This document shows, piece after piece, positions 6,970 to 15,326 of a stretch of DNA of 64,000 nucleotides (position 1 is the first letter of the stretch; each line of letters starts with the position of its first letter). This DNA comes from M3007 sp031373665. GTDB lineage: Bacteria > Bacteroidota > Bacteroidia > Chitinophagales > Saprospiraceae. The DNA lies in the NCBI GenBank assembly GCA_031373665.1, contig JANMMZ010000016.1, positions 1 through 64,000 on the forward strand. The letters are read 5' to 3'. Below the pieces are notes generated by a model. It searched no databases and was not told the DNA's origin. It was given only the letters and a program-made list of their open reading frames with translations. Made by a program: the position numbers and the translations under genes.

Positions 6970-7962
6970 ATGGCTAAAAAACGCATCGCCATCAACGGTT
7001 TCGGCCGTATCGGACGCCTAACATTTCGCAACTTGATCAAGAATGACCAAGTTGAAGTGGTTGCTATCAATGACCTCACAGATAACCACACACTGGCACA
7101 CCTACTCAAATATGACACCATGCACGGTCGTTTCGAGGGTACTATTGCCTCTACTGAAGATTCTATCACTGTAAATGGTCATAAAGTTGCGGCTTTGGCA
7201 GTGAGAAACCCAGCTGAACTCCCTTGGAAAGACATGGGTATTGACGTAGTACTGGAATGCACTGGTATTTTCTTGGATCGCGAAAAAGCAGGTTTGCATT
7301 TGCAAGCAGGTGCAAAACGCGTAATTTTGTCAGCCCCTCCAAAGGCCGACGACGTACCTACTTTCGTCATTGGTGCCAATCATCAAGACATTAAAGATAC
7401 GGATACCATCTTATCCAATGCATCTTGTACGACCAACTGCCTCGTGCCACTGATCATGACTTTGGATAAAGCATTTGGGGTAGAACAGTTCTTTATGAAC
7501 ACCATACATGCTTATACATCTGACCAAAACCTACAAGACGGCCCTCACAAGGATCTCCGTCGCGCCCGCGCTGCAGCCCAAAACATTGTACCTACTAGTA
7601 CGGGTGCCGCTAAAGCCGTTGTATTGGTTGCGCCACACTTGAAAGGTAAAATCGCAGCGCACTCTATGCGTGTACCAGTAGCCACTGGCTCAATCACTGA
7701 CGTAGTAGCCACCTTGAAAAAAGCAGTAACCGTGGAAGAAGTCAACGCCGCCTTTAAAACAGTGGCCGATGGCCATCTTAAAGGTATCTTAGAGTACAAT
7801 ACCGACGAAATCGTATCTGGCGATATCGTTCGCAATACGCACTCCTGCATTTTTGATGCACCACTGACTCAGGTCAATGGCAATACTTGCCGCGTGGTAG
7901 GTTGGTATGACAACGAAGCCGGATACTCTGCCCGTTTGGCTGATTTGTGCGCGATGGTTTAA
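6970..7962 (+). CDS. gap: Glyceraldehyde-3-phosphate dehydrogenase (type I)
   Basis: The 330-residue enzyme converts glyceraldehyde-3-phosphate to 1,3-bisphosphoglycerate in the cytosol. The NAD-binding N-terminus (KKRIAINGFGRIGRLTFRNL) and the catalytic block SNASCTTNCL are intact, and the C-terminus WYDNEAGYSARLADL is typical. ATG 6970 is chosen because the open frame upstream (from 6928) is not conserved in this family. A TAATTTTG -7-like element lies at 6923-6930. The next gene, pgk, catalyses the following glycolytic step. A heptamer-repeat hairpin separates the two. Confidence 0.97.
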   Translation: MAKKRIAINGFGRIGRLTFRNLIKNDQVEVVAINDLTDNHTLAHLLKYDTMHGRFEGTIASTEDSITVNGHKVAALAVRNPAELPWKDMGIDVVLECTGIFLDREKAGLHLQAGAKRVILSAPPKADDVPTFVIGANHQDIKDTDTILSNASCTTNCLVPLIMTLDKAFGVEQFFMNTIHAYTSDQNLQDGPHKDLRRARAAAQNIVPTSTGAAKAVVLVAPHLKGKIAAHSMRVPVATGSITDVVATLKKAVTVEEVNAAFKTVADGHLKGILEYNTDEIVSGDIVRNTHSCIFDAPLTQVNGNTCRVVGWYDNEAGYSARLADLCAMV

Positions 7963-7971
7963 CAGTCTTTA

Positions 7972-8076
7972 CAGTGAGCAGTTAACAGTGAACAGTAATC
8001 AGTTAGCAGTGTACACTGCGAGGACACCACGACGGGCACTGCTTACTGTTCACTGCTAACTGATTACTGTTAACTG
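7972..8076. repeat. Heptamer-repeat inverted repeat between gap and pgk
   Basis: The left arm (7972-8016) is a run of degenerate heptamers of the form CAGTnAn (CAGTGAG, CAGTTAA, CAGTGAA, CAGTAAT, CAGTTAG). The right arm (8037-8076) holds the reverse complement set (CACTGCT, TACTGTT and so on). The arms can form a long hairpin in several registers. It sits in the 146-bp gap-pgk spacer, so an mRNA structure that modulates pgk or stabilises gap is possible. Confidence 0.75.
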
Positions 8077-8108
8077 AAATCGGCTCAATTGATAAACTGA
8101 AATTTTTT

Positions 8109-9314
8109 ATGAAATTATCCTTCAAAGATAAAAAAGCCCTTGTTCGGGTGGACTTCAACGTGCCTTTGGACAAGGAATACAATATTACAGACGATACCCG
8201 CATCCGCGAAGCACTGCCTACCATCCAGCATATACTGAAAGATGGTGGTTCGGCCATTCTGATGTCACACTTGGGTCGCCCAATGGAAAAATTGAATGCT
8301 GATGGCAGCATCAACCGAGAAAAATTCACCCTCAACCACTTGGTGAAATACCTCAAGAAGAAGCTAAAGACCAAGGTTTATTTTGCCGATGATTGCGTTG
8401 GTAAAAGTGCCGTCAAAAAAGCCGCCGCTTTAAAATCTGGAGAAGTATTACTTTTAGAGAATACCCGTTTTTATAGCGAAGAAGAAAAAGGCGATCCCGA
8501 ATTCGCCAAAAAACTGGCCGCACTCGGCGATATCTATGTCAATGATGCCTTTGGAACCGCACACCGCGCCCATGCCAGCACTACGATAGTGGCCAACTAT
8601 TTCGATGCCAACCACAAGACCTTTGGTCTTTTGATGGATCGCGAAATCGAAAATGCCAATCGCGCCATGAAAAATCCGGCAAAACCAGTCACTTGTATCA
8701 CTGGTGGATCCAAAGTAAGCGATAAAATATTGCTACTAGAAACCTTCCTTGACTACGCCGACAATATTATTATAGGTGGTGCTATGGCATATACCTTCTT
8801 TTTGGCTAAAAAAGGTAAGGTTGGTAACTCACTGGTAGAAGCAGATCGCGTAAGTACTGCCAAAGATTTTTTGAAAAAAGCCAAAGATGCAGGCGTAAAA
8901 GTATTGTTACCGAAAGATTCTGTTTGCGGAGATAAATTTGCAGCAGATGCCAAAGTACAAGTCACCCTGAGCCATCAAATACCAGATGGATGGATGGGAC
9001 TTGATATTGGCCCGGCAGCAGCGCGACAATTTGCCGGAGTAATCCGCAAAAGCAAAACCATTATTTGGAATGGCCCAATGGGTGTTTTTGAAATGGAGGC
9101 CTTTGCAGATGGTACTAAAATAGTAGCCAAAGCCGTAGCAGCAGCCACTAAAAATGGCGCATTTAGCATGGTAGGTGGTGGCGATTCGGTCGCTGCGGTC
9201 AACCAACTCAAATTAAATAAAAAAATTAGTTTCATCAGCACAGGCGGTGGTGCCATGCTGGAATATTTGGAGGGCAAGGAACTGCCCGGAATCAAGGCCA
9301 TTGCCCCAAAATAA
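8109..9314 (+). CDS. pgk: Phosphoglycerate kinase
   Basis: The 401-residue enzyme transfers phosphate from 1,3-bisphosphoglycerate to ADP. The family signature is at the N-terminus (ALVRVDFNVPLD), followed by MSHLGRP, VNDAFGTAHRAHAST, the hinge/nucleotide segment WNGPMGVFE, and the Gly-rich MVGGGDSVAAV and STGGGAML loops. Length and start (ATG 8109) agree with the family. It lies 146 bp after gap with the same orientation, as a glycolytic pair. Confidence 0.97.
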   Translation: MKLSFKDKKALVRVDFNVPLDKEYNITDDTRIREALPTIQHILKDGGSAILMSHLGRPMEKLNADGSINREKFTLNHLVKYLKKKLKTKVYFADDCVGKSAVKKAAALKSGEVLLLENTRFYSEEEKGDPEFAKKLAALGDIYVNDAFGTAHRAHASTTIVANYFDANHKTFGLLMDREIENANRAMKNPAKPVTCITGGSKVSDKILLLETFLDYADNIIIGGAMAYTFFLAKKGKVGNSLVEADRVSTAKDFLKKAKDAGVKVLLPKDSVCGDKFAADAKVQVTLSHQIPDGWMGLDIGPAAARQFAGVIRKSKTIIWNGPMGVFEMEAFADGTKIVAKAVAAATKNGAFSMVGGGDSVAAVNQLKLNKKISFISTGGGAMLEYLEGKELPGIKAIAPK

Positions 9315-9371
9315 GGTTTTATACCTAATACATTGGCAATGATCTTTTCGTATTGAACTAAACAAAAAGAG

Positions 9372-11924
9372 ATGCAAGAATCGAGAATTATCTCCATTAA
9401 CATTGAAGAGGAACTCAAAACCGCGTATATAGATTATTCTATGTCCGTTATTGTTTCGCGTGCACTACCAGACGTACGCGATGGCTTGAAACCCGTACAT
9501 AGGCGCGTATTATATGGTATGCTTGATTTGGGACTTTCTTATAACAAGACCTACAAAAAATCAGCACGAATCGTGGGTGAAGTATTGGGTAAATACCATC
9601 CACACGGCGACAGTTCTGTATATGATGCGATGGTTCGTATGGCTCAAGAATGGAGCCTTCGCTATCCTTTAGTAGATGGCCAAGGTAACTTTGGTTCTAT
9701 GGATGGTGATAGCCCTGCGGCTATGCGTTACACCGAAGCAAGGTTACGCCGTATCACGGAGGAAATCGTCGGTGATATTGACAAGGATACCGTAGATTTT
9801 CAATTAAATTTTGACGACTCCTTACAAGAGCCATCGGTAATGCCTTCCAAATTGCCCAACTTGCTTATCAATGGAGCATCGGGTATTGCTGTAGGAATGG
9901 CTACCAACATGATGCCACATCATTTAGGCGATGTGTGCAAAGCCGTGATTGCTACGGTTGACAATCCAGATATTGACATTGAAGAGTTGATTGAAATCGT
10001 CAAAGCACCTGATTTTCCGACTGGAGGCATTATTTTTGGCCTAACAGGTGTTAGAGAAGGATACAGGACGGGTAGAGGCCGAGTAGTAGTACGGGCAAAA
10101 ACAGAGATAGAAACCGACGATAAAGGACGCGAAAGCATCATTATCACGGAAATACCTTATCAGGTCAATAAGGCCATGTTGATTTCAAAAATTGCCGATT
10201 TGGTCAATGAGAAAAAAATACTAGGTGTTTCAGATGTAGGCGACCAATCCAACCGTGAAGGGGTGCGGGTGGTGATCGAAATCAAACGCGATGCAGCAGC
10301 CAATGTTATTTTGAGCCAATTATTCAAATTAACACCCTTGCAGACCAGCTACGGAATCAATAATATTGCCTTGGTCAATGGCCGTCCGCGTACATTGAGC
10401 CTAAAAGATTTGATTGTTGAGTTCGTTAAATTTCGCCTCAATGTTATTGTTAGGCGCACCAACTTTGAATTACGCAAAGCAGAAGAACGTGCACACATAT
10501 TAGAAGGTTTGCTCATCGCACTAGATCACCTAGATGCGGTCATTAAACTCATCCGTGCCTCCAAAGATGCGGAGGAAGCGAGAGAAGGTTTGATGTCAAA
10601 TTTTGGGTTGAGCGAATTGCAAGCCAAAGCCATTTTGGCGATGCGCTTACAGCAACTGACCGGACTAGAGCGCGACAAAGTACGCCTAGAATATGATGAA
10701 TTGCAGCGAAGGATCAATGAATATAAGGCTATTCTGGCTGATGAGCAACTTAGAAGAGACATCGTGAAGCAGGAAACGTTGGATATTGCCACACGTTTCG
10801 ATGACCAGCGCCGCACGGCTATTGAGTTGAATGAAGCCGATATTAGCATAGAAGACTTGATCGAAGATGAAGAGGTGGTGATCACGATTAGCCATGCTGG
10901 CTATATCAAGCGTACACCTATTTCTGAATATAGATCTCAAGGGCGCGGTGGTCGTGGCGCACAAGGTGTCCGCACCCGTGGCGAAGACTTTGTAGAGCAC
11001 ATGTTTACAGCTACTACCCACCAAACACTGTTGCTTTTCACCGAAAGTGGCCGTTGTTTCTGGTTGAAAGTATATGAGGTACCAGAAGGTGCCAAGGCTA
11101 CTGGTGGCCGTGTCATTCAGAATTTGCTAAACTTGCCCAAGGAGGACAAGGTAAAAGCCTTTATTATTGTAAAAAATCTCAGCGATGAGGAGTTTATCAA
11201 TAATCACTATATTGTATTCTGCACCAAAAAAGGACAAATTAAAAAGACCCTTTTGGAGGAGTACTCACGTCCGCGCCAAGGTGGTATCAATGCGATAGGC
11301 ATTAATGACGACGACAATTTGATCGAAGCCAAATTGACCAATGGCAAAAACGAAATCATCGTGGCGGTACAAAGTGGCCGCGCTATTCGTTTCAATGAGG
11401 AAGATGTGCGCCCTATGGGCAGGACAGCCTCTGGTGTGCGTGGCATACGAGTGGCTGAAAACGATACCGTAGTCGGGATGGTTTGTGTAGATCCTGCCGA
11501 TGAAACTAGCACCATCATGGTGGTTTCAGAAAAAGGAATGGGTAAACGCTCTGCCTTAGATGAATACCGTACCCAAAGTCGTGGTGGCAAGGGTATCAAA
11601 ACCATTAATATCACCGACAAAACAGGACACTTGGTTGCGATTAAGACCGTAGCAGACGGAGAAGACTTGATGATTACCACCACAAGTGGTGTGACGATTA
11701 GGACTTCAACTGATGAACTGCGGATCATGGGTCGTGCCACCCAAGGGGTTCGTTTGATCCGTCTGGACGGTAAAGACAACATTGCCGATGTAACCGTGGT
11801 AGCAGCAGCACCTGAAGAACTACTGATAGGCGATGTACCAGAAGGCACTACACCCGAAGAACTAATAGGCGATGTACCAGAAGGTACTACACCCGAAGAC
11901 GGAACGGTAACAACAGAAGAATAA
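9372..11924 (+). CDS. gyrA: DNA gyrase subunit A
   Basis: The 850-residue breakage-reunion subunit pairs with GyrB (not in the window). The opening IEEELKTAYIDYSMSVIVSR, the quinolone-pocket stretch HPHGDSSVYDAMVRMAQ, the catalytic Tyr in AAMRYTEARL, and six beta-pinwheel blades are present. The first pinwheel blade carries QGRGGRG, a GyrA-box variant. That box and a later SRGGKG support GyrA rather than ParC. The pocket has Ser at the usual resistance position. The C-terminus ends in an acidic tail built from a 13-14-residue direct repeat (GDVPEGTTPEE), which is unusual. Confidence 0.95.
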   Translation: MQESRIISINIEEELKTAYIDYSMSVIVSRALPDVRDGLKPVHRRVLYGMLDLGLSYNKTYKKSARIVGEVLGKYHPHGDSSVYDAMVRMAQEWSLRYPLVDGQGNFGSMDGDSPAAMRYTEARLRRITEEIVGDIDKDTVDFQLNFDDSLQEPSVMPSKLPNLLINGASGIAVGMATNMMPHHLGDVCKAVIATVDNPDIDIEELIEIVKAPDFPTGGIIFGLTGVREGYRTGRGRVVVRAKTEIETDDKGRESIIITEIPYQVNKAMLISKIADLVNEKKILGVSDVGDQSNREGVRVVIEIKRDAAANVILSQLFKLTPLQTSYGINNIALVNGRPRTLSLKDLIVEFVKFRLNVIVRRTNFELRKAEERAHILEGLLIALDHLDAVIKLIRASKDAEEAREGLMSNFGLSELQAKAILAMRLQQLTGLERDKVRLEYDELQRRINEYKAILADEQLRRDIVKQETLDIATRFDDQRRTAIELNEADISIEDLIEDEEVVITISHAGYIKRTPISEYRSQGRGGRGAQGVRTRGEDFVEHMFTATTHQTLLLFTESGRCFWLKVYEVPEGAKATGGRVIQNLLNLPKEDKVKAFIIVKNLSDEEFINNHYIVFCTKKGQIKKTLLEEYSRPRQGGINAIGINDDDNLIEAKLTNGKNEIIVAVQSGRAIRFNEEDVRPMGRTASGVRGIRVAENDTVVGMVCVDPADETSTIMVVSEKGMGKRSALDEYRTQSRGGKGIKTINITDKTGHLVAIKTVADGEDLMITTTSGVTIRTSTDELRIMGRATQGVRLIRLDGKDNIADVTVVAAAPEELLIGDVPEGTTPEELIGDVPEGTTPEDGTVTTEE
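11814..11894 (+). repeat. Tandem duplication in the gyrA acidic tail
   Basis: Two units of 42 bp (11814-11855) and 39 bp (11856-11894) encode EELLIGDVPEGTTP and EELIGDVPEGTTP. They differ by one codon deletion and one silent change, so the duplication is recent and stayed in frame. Confidence 0.85.
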
Positions 11925-12035
11925 AAACCGTGATAAAAGCCATTAACATTCTGTTGTTAGACTTATGCTACAATTTACGTCAACAGTTCAACGATAACAA
12001 TTATCATTTATAACACATTAATATTGTTCATTACA

Positions 12036-13361
12036 ATGAAAAAAGTCCTTTTCTCCCTTTTGGGTATTTTATTGATAACCAATCTTACCATTGCACAGGA
12101 AGACGCTGCAAAATTGGCGAAACAAGCAGGTAAGGCATTGACCAGTTACAACATGGACTCCAAAGGCAACAAAGCCAAATTGGATGAAGCCATTCAGAAA
12201 ATTGAGGAAGCATTAAAATCACCAGAAGTACAGGCCGATGCAGGTGCTTGGATCACCAAGGGTGACATCTTTTATAAGCGACTAGAAGTAGATGCTACGA
12301 TGCGGATGTTGGACCCCAAGGCTCCTTTCACAGGCGACAACGATGCATTGGTTGCATTTGAGGCTTATAAAAAGGCTTTGGAAACTCCAACAGCGAAGAA
12401 GTTTGAGAAATCAGATGCTATAAAAGGCATCAAAATGTGTCAAGGTCACTTGATTAATATGGGTGCTGCTAAGTTTGAAAAGGCTGAGTACGACAAAACA
12501 TTCAAATCGTTTGAAGCCTCCTTGATGGCGCATGATATACTCAAAGCCAATAAAGAAGAAAGTGTATTGTCGGATGATGTGAAATATGAAGAGCAGATGT
12601 TTTATACCGCAATAGCGGCGCAAAGCGCAAACATGACCGCTGAATCTGCTAAGTACTATGAAATTCTGTACAAGAATAAATCGGTTAGACCAACGGTTTA
12701 TGAGGGTCTTTACAGTGCTAAAATGGCAGCCGGCGATAAAGAAGGTGCTAAGAAAATCTTGGAAGAAGGTCGTGCGAAGTTCCCAGAGGAATCCTCTTTG
12801 TTGTTTGCTGAAATCAATGCTTACCTTGCCGATGGCAAGTTGAATGAGTTGACCGACCGCTTGAAGCAGGCGATCAAACAAGAGCCAGGCAATGTAGGAC
12901 TCTACGTAACATTGGGTAATGTATTTGACAACCTCTATCAAATTTCTATGAAAGATAAGAAAACCGATGAGGCCAATACTTATTTTGAGGAAGCAAAATC
13001 ATATTACACACAGGCTACTCAAAAAGATCCAAAAAATGTGGATGCTTATTATGCTACAGGTGCTTTGTATTACAACAAAGCAGCCCTCAAGGTAGCAGAA
13101 TTAAACGCACTGCCAGAAGACTATACTTCCGCAGGTACAAAGCGATTCAATGATATGAAAAAGGAAATGATGGATCTTTTTGATTTGGCATTACCTTCAT
13201 TCCAGAAGGCAGAAAGCCTTGATCCAAACGACAAGAATACCTTGATCGCTTTGAACGAGATTTATGCCCGCAAGGAAGATGAAGTTTCGTTGGAGTTTAA
13301 AAAACGCTTGAATATTATTAACGAGGGCGGTAAAAACCCATCTTCTTATTATAAGCAATAA
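12036..13361 (+). CDS. Periplasmic tetratricopeptide-repeat protein
   Basis: About 441 residues with signal peptide KKVLFSLLGILLITNLTIAQ. Several TPR-like helical pairs follow (for example ALVAFEAYKKAL, AKYYEILYKNKS, AKSYYTQATQKDPKNVDAYYATG). The C-terminal half has the regular A/Y/G spacing of TPRs. ATG 12036 is preferred over the TTG at 12024 because it gives a clean signal peptide. Such proteins act as scaffolds in the Bacteroidota envelope, but no partner is visible. It converges on the two-component kinase gene. Confidence 0.8.
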   Translation: MKKVLFSLLGILLITNLTIAQEDAAKLAKQAGKALTSYNMDSKGNKAKLDEAIQKIEEALKSPEVQADAGAWITKGDIFYKRLEVDATMRMLDPKAPFTGDNDALVAFEAYKKALETPTAKKFEKSDAIKGIKMCQGHLINMGAAKFEKAEYDKTFKSFEASLMAHDILKANKEESVLSDDVKYEEQMFYTAIAAQSANMTAESAKYYEILYKNKSVRPTVYEGLYSAKMAAGDKEGAKKILEEGRAKFPEESSLLFAEINAYLADGKLNELTDRLKQAIKQEPGNVGLYVTLGNVFDNLYQISMKDKKTDEANTYFEEAKSYYTQATQKDPKNVDAYYATGALYYNKAALKVAELNALPEDYTSAGTKRFNDMKKEMMDLFDLALPSFQKAESLDPNDKNTLIALNEIYARKEDEVSLEFKKRLNIINEGGKNPSSYYKQ

Positions 13362-13375
13362 TAGCAATATTATTT

Positions 13376-13425
13376 AAGGCATAAAGAAAGCCGTTCAGAA
13401 TTCTGAACGGCTTTCTTTATGCCTT
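13376..13425. terminator. 50-bp perfect palindrome, bidirectional terminator
   Basis: The sequence reads identically on both strands, centred on GAATTC at 13401, with arms containing AAAGAAAGCCGTTCAGAA. It lies between convergent genes. On each strand the arm ends T-rich (CTTTCTTTATGCC then TTTT). The stop codon of the histidine kinase (complement of 13417-13419) is inside it, so the kinase's last codons are part of the terminator. Confidence 0.85.
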
Positions 13426-14466
13426 TTCTAAGGTAAAACCAAATGTTGAACCTTTCTCTGGAGTACTTCGGACATTAACCGTTTGTTTGTGGGCCTCTAC
13501 AATGTGTTTCACAATGGATAACCCCAACCCCGTACCACCTACATCGCGAGACCTGCTTTTATCGGCTCTAAAAAACCGATCAAACACATGATTGAGGTGT
13601 TCCTCTGGAATCCCAATTCCGTTGTCGCTCACTTCAACCAATACGTATGACTCCATGTCATAGAAACTGATTTTGGTTGCGCCTCCGTCTTTTCCATACT
13701 TGATAGAGTTATGGGTAAGGTTCATTAATACCTGATGAATACTATCTTTGTCTGCACGAACTTTAAAATGTTGACCTGCCCCCTCTTTAAACATTAACTT
13801 GATATTGCGATTGGCTGCTCGCATTTCAAGATCACTGAAAACTTCAGTCGCCAATTCATAGATATCAAACTCTGACAGATCCAAAATCATCTGCCCAGCC
13901 TCCAACTTATTGATCGTTTCGAGGTCTTCCACAATGGCTTGTAGGCGATCTACATTTTTAGCGGCGCGCTGTAAGTATTGTATATTTACTTCTGGGTCAT
14001 TGACGGCTCCATCTAAAAGGGTATGAATAAAACCTTGAATATTAAAAATCGGCGTTTTTAACTCGTGGGATACATCGCCAATGAAACGACGGCGATAATT
14101 GGCTAACCCTTCTAGTTCTTCCAACTCTTGGTCATGTTTTTCTGACCATGCGCCAACTTCTTTTTCTACATCATCTAATATATTTTGTTGCATGATGATT
14201 TTATCAGCCTTGAAGTCAGAAGATAGTTTTTGGCGGTGTATGATCTTATAAATCAATTTGATACGCCTAAAAATATAATATCGAACCCAATAATAAGTAG
14301 TGAAATAAACAATGAAAAAAGAAGCCGAACCCGCTAAAACCAAATTTTGCCAAGGCAATACAGCATTACTAGACACGTCAATAAGCACCAACGCCAACGT
14401 AATGGACAATGACGCGATGAATGCAACAAAGAAGGCCAATTGTTGCGGCGTTTGATTTTTAAACAT
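13417..14466 (-). CDS. Sensor histidine kinase, PhoR-like
   Basis: 349 residues. Two membrane helices (about 9-30 and 40-60, FFVAFIASLSITLALVL and LAGSASFFIVYFTTYY) with almost no extracytoplasmic domain are followed by a linker, the H-box FIGDVSHELKTPIFNIQGF, an N-box (NLTHNSIKYG), and G1/G2 boxes (VSDNGIGIPEEH, GGTGLGLSIVKHIVEAH). The short sensor suggests sensing in the membrane or through a partner. It lies 14 bp after the response regulator gene, so the two form one system. Confidence 0.9.
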   Translation of the reverse strand: MFKNQTPQQLAFFVAFIASLSITLALVLIDVSSNAVLPWQNLVLAGSASFFIVYFTTYYWVRYYIFRRIKLIYKIIHRQKLSSDFKADKIIMQQNILDDVEKEVGAWSEKHDQELEELEGLANYRRRFIGDVSHELKTPIFNIQGFIHTLLDGAVNDPEVNIQYLQRAAKNVDRLQAIVEDLETINKLEAGQMILDLSEFDIYELATEVFSDLEMRAANRNIKLMFKEGAGQHFKVRADKDSIHQVLMNLTHNSIKYGKDGGATKISFYDMESYVLVEVSDNGIGIPEEHLNHVFDRFFRADKSRSRDVGGTGLGLSIVKHIVEAHKQTVNVRSTPEKGSTFGFTLEKA

Positions 14467-14480
14467 AACCTAATACTATC

Positions 14481-15173
14481 TCAAAACTCAAATTTATATC
14501 CAATTCCTTTCATGGTTTTAATATATGTCTCGCCCAGACGCTCCCTAAGTTTTCTAATATGGACATCAATAGTTCTATTACCCACAATAACGTCGGCTCC
14601 CCATATTTTATCAAAAATTTCTTCCCGGGTAAACACCCTTCCTGGGCGGGAGGCCAACAACCAAAGTATTTCAAATTCTTTTTTGGGCAATTCTATCGGT
14701 CGGTCATTTTTATAGACCAATACTTTTTCTTTGTTAATCACCAGATCTGATAATTGAATAATCAACTGGCTCTCTTCATCTAATTTACCCACCCTGCGTA
14801 ATAGGGCGTTGATTCTGCTCATCAACACCCTTGGTTTGATAGGCTTGGTTATGTAATCATCCCCACCCACATCTAAGGCTGCAATCTGAGAAAAATCCTC
14901 ATCACGGGCGGTTAAGAAAGCAATGGGAACATCGTTGTATTCTTTTTTGCTCCGCAATATACGGCAAGTTTCCACACCGTCAAGTTCGGGCATCATAATA
15001 TCTAAAAGGATGAGATTTGGTTTTTCGCGCTCCGCAACATGCAAAGCATGTTTACCATCTTGAGCCGTTACTACCGTATAACCTTCTTTTTTAAGGTTAT
15101 ATTGAAGAAATTCAATGATATCTGGTTCATCGTCAACAATCAGAATTTTTTTACCCAAAGATGATTCAGTCAT
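14481..15173 (-). CDS. Response regulator, OmpR/PhoB family
   Basis: 230 residues. Receiver domain: IVDDEPD acidic pocket, phospho-acceptor Asp in LILLDIMMPELDG, Thr in FLTARDED and Lys in YITKPIKPRVL. A C-terminal winged helix (LPKKEFEILWLLASRPGRVF, GNRTIDVHIRKLRERLG, TMKGIGYKFEF) is of PhoB type. ATG 15173 is chosen; a TTG eight codons earlier is less likely. A TACCTTTG -7-like element lies upstream on the minus strand near 15195-15202. It is co-transcribed with the downstream kinase. Confidence 0.92.
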   Translation of the reverse strand: MTESSLGKKILIVDDEPDIIEFLQYNLKKEGYTVVTAQDGKHALHVAEREKPNLILLDIMMPELDGVETCRILRSKKEYNDVPIAFLTARDEDFSQIAALDVGGDDYITKPIKPRVLMSRINALLRRVGKLDEESQLIIQLSDLVINKEKVLVYKNDRPIELPKKEFEILWLLASRPGRVFTREEIFDKIWGADVIVGNRTIDVHIRKLRERLGETYIKTMKGIGYKFEF

Positions 15174-15256
15174 AAGTATGTTTGATCTTTTTTGCAAAGG
15201 TATGTTAAGTTAGGGATCAACATCTTTTAAACTTGTATTAAAGTTATGTAAAGTTT

Positions 15257-15287
15257 TTGTAGTTTAGATTACATTTGCATACTTTTG
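15257..15287 (+). promoter_or_regulatory. Promoter of the receiver-AraC gene
   Basis: TTG (15257-15259), 20-nt spacer, TACTTTTG (15280-15287), a close match to the Bacteroidota consensus. Transcription would start near 15294. This rules out the TTG codon at 15285 as a start and supports ATG 15327. Confidence 0.7.
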
Positions 15288-15326
15288 CGTTACTTTGAAT
15301 CTTTGATAATTGTAATCCATATTATA

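Noticed and set aside
11207..11848. 213-codon open frame on the minus strand
   Set aside because: It is antisense to conserved gyrA pinwheel blades. Its composition (Ser/Ile/Thr-rich) is the mirror of that coding sequence.
15285..15326. TTG 15285 as the start of the receiver-AraC protein
   Set aside because: It overlaps the -7 promoter box and precedes the expected transcription start.
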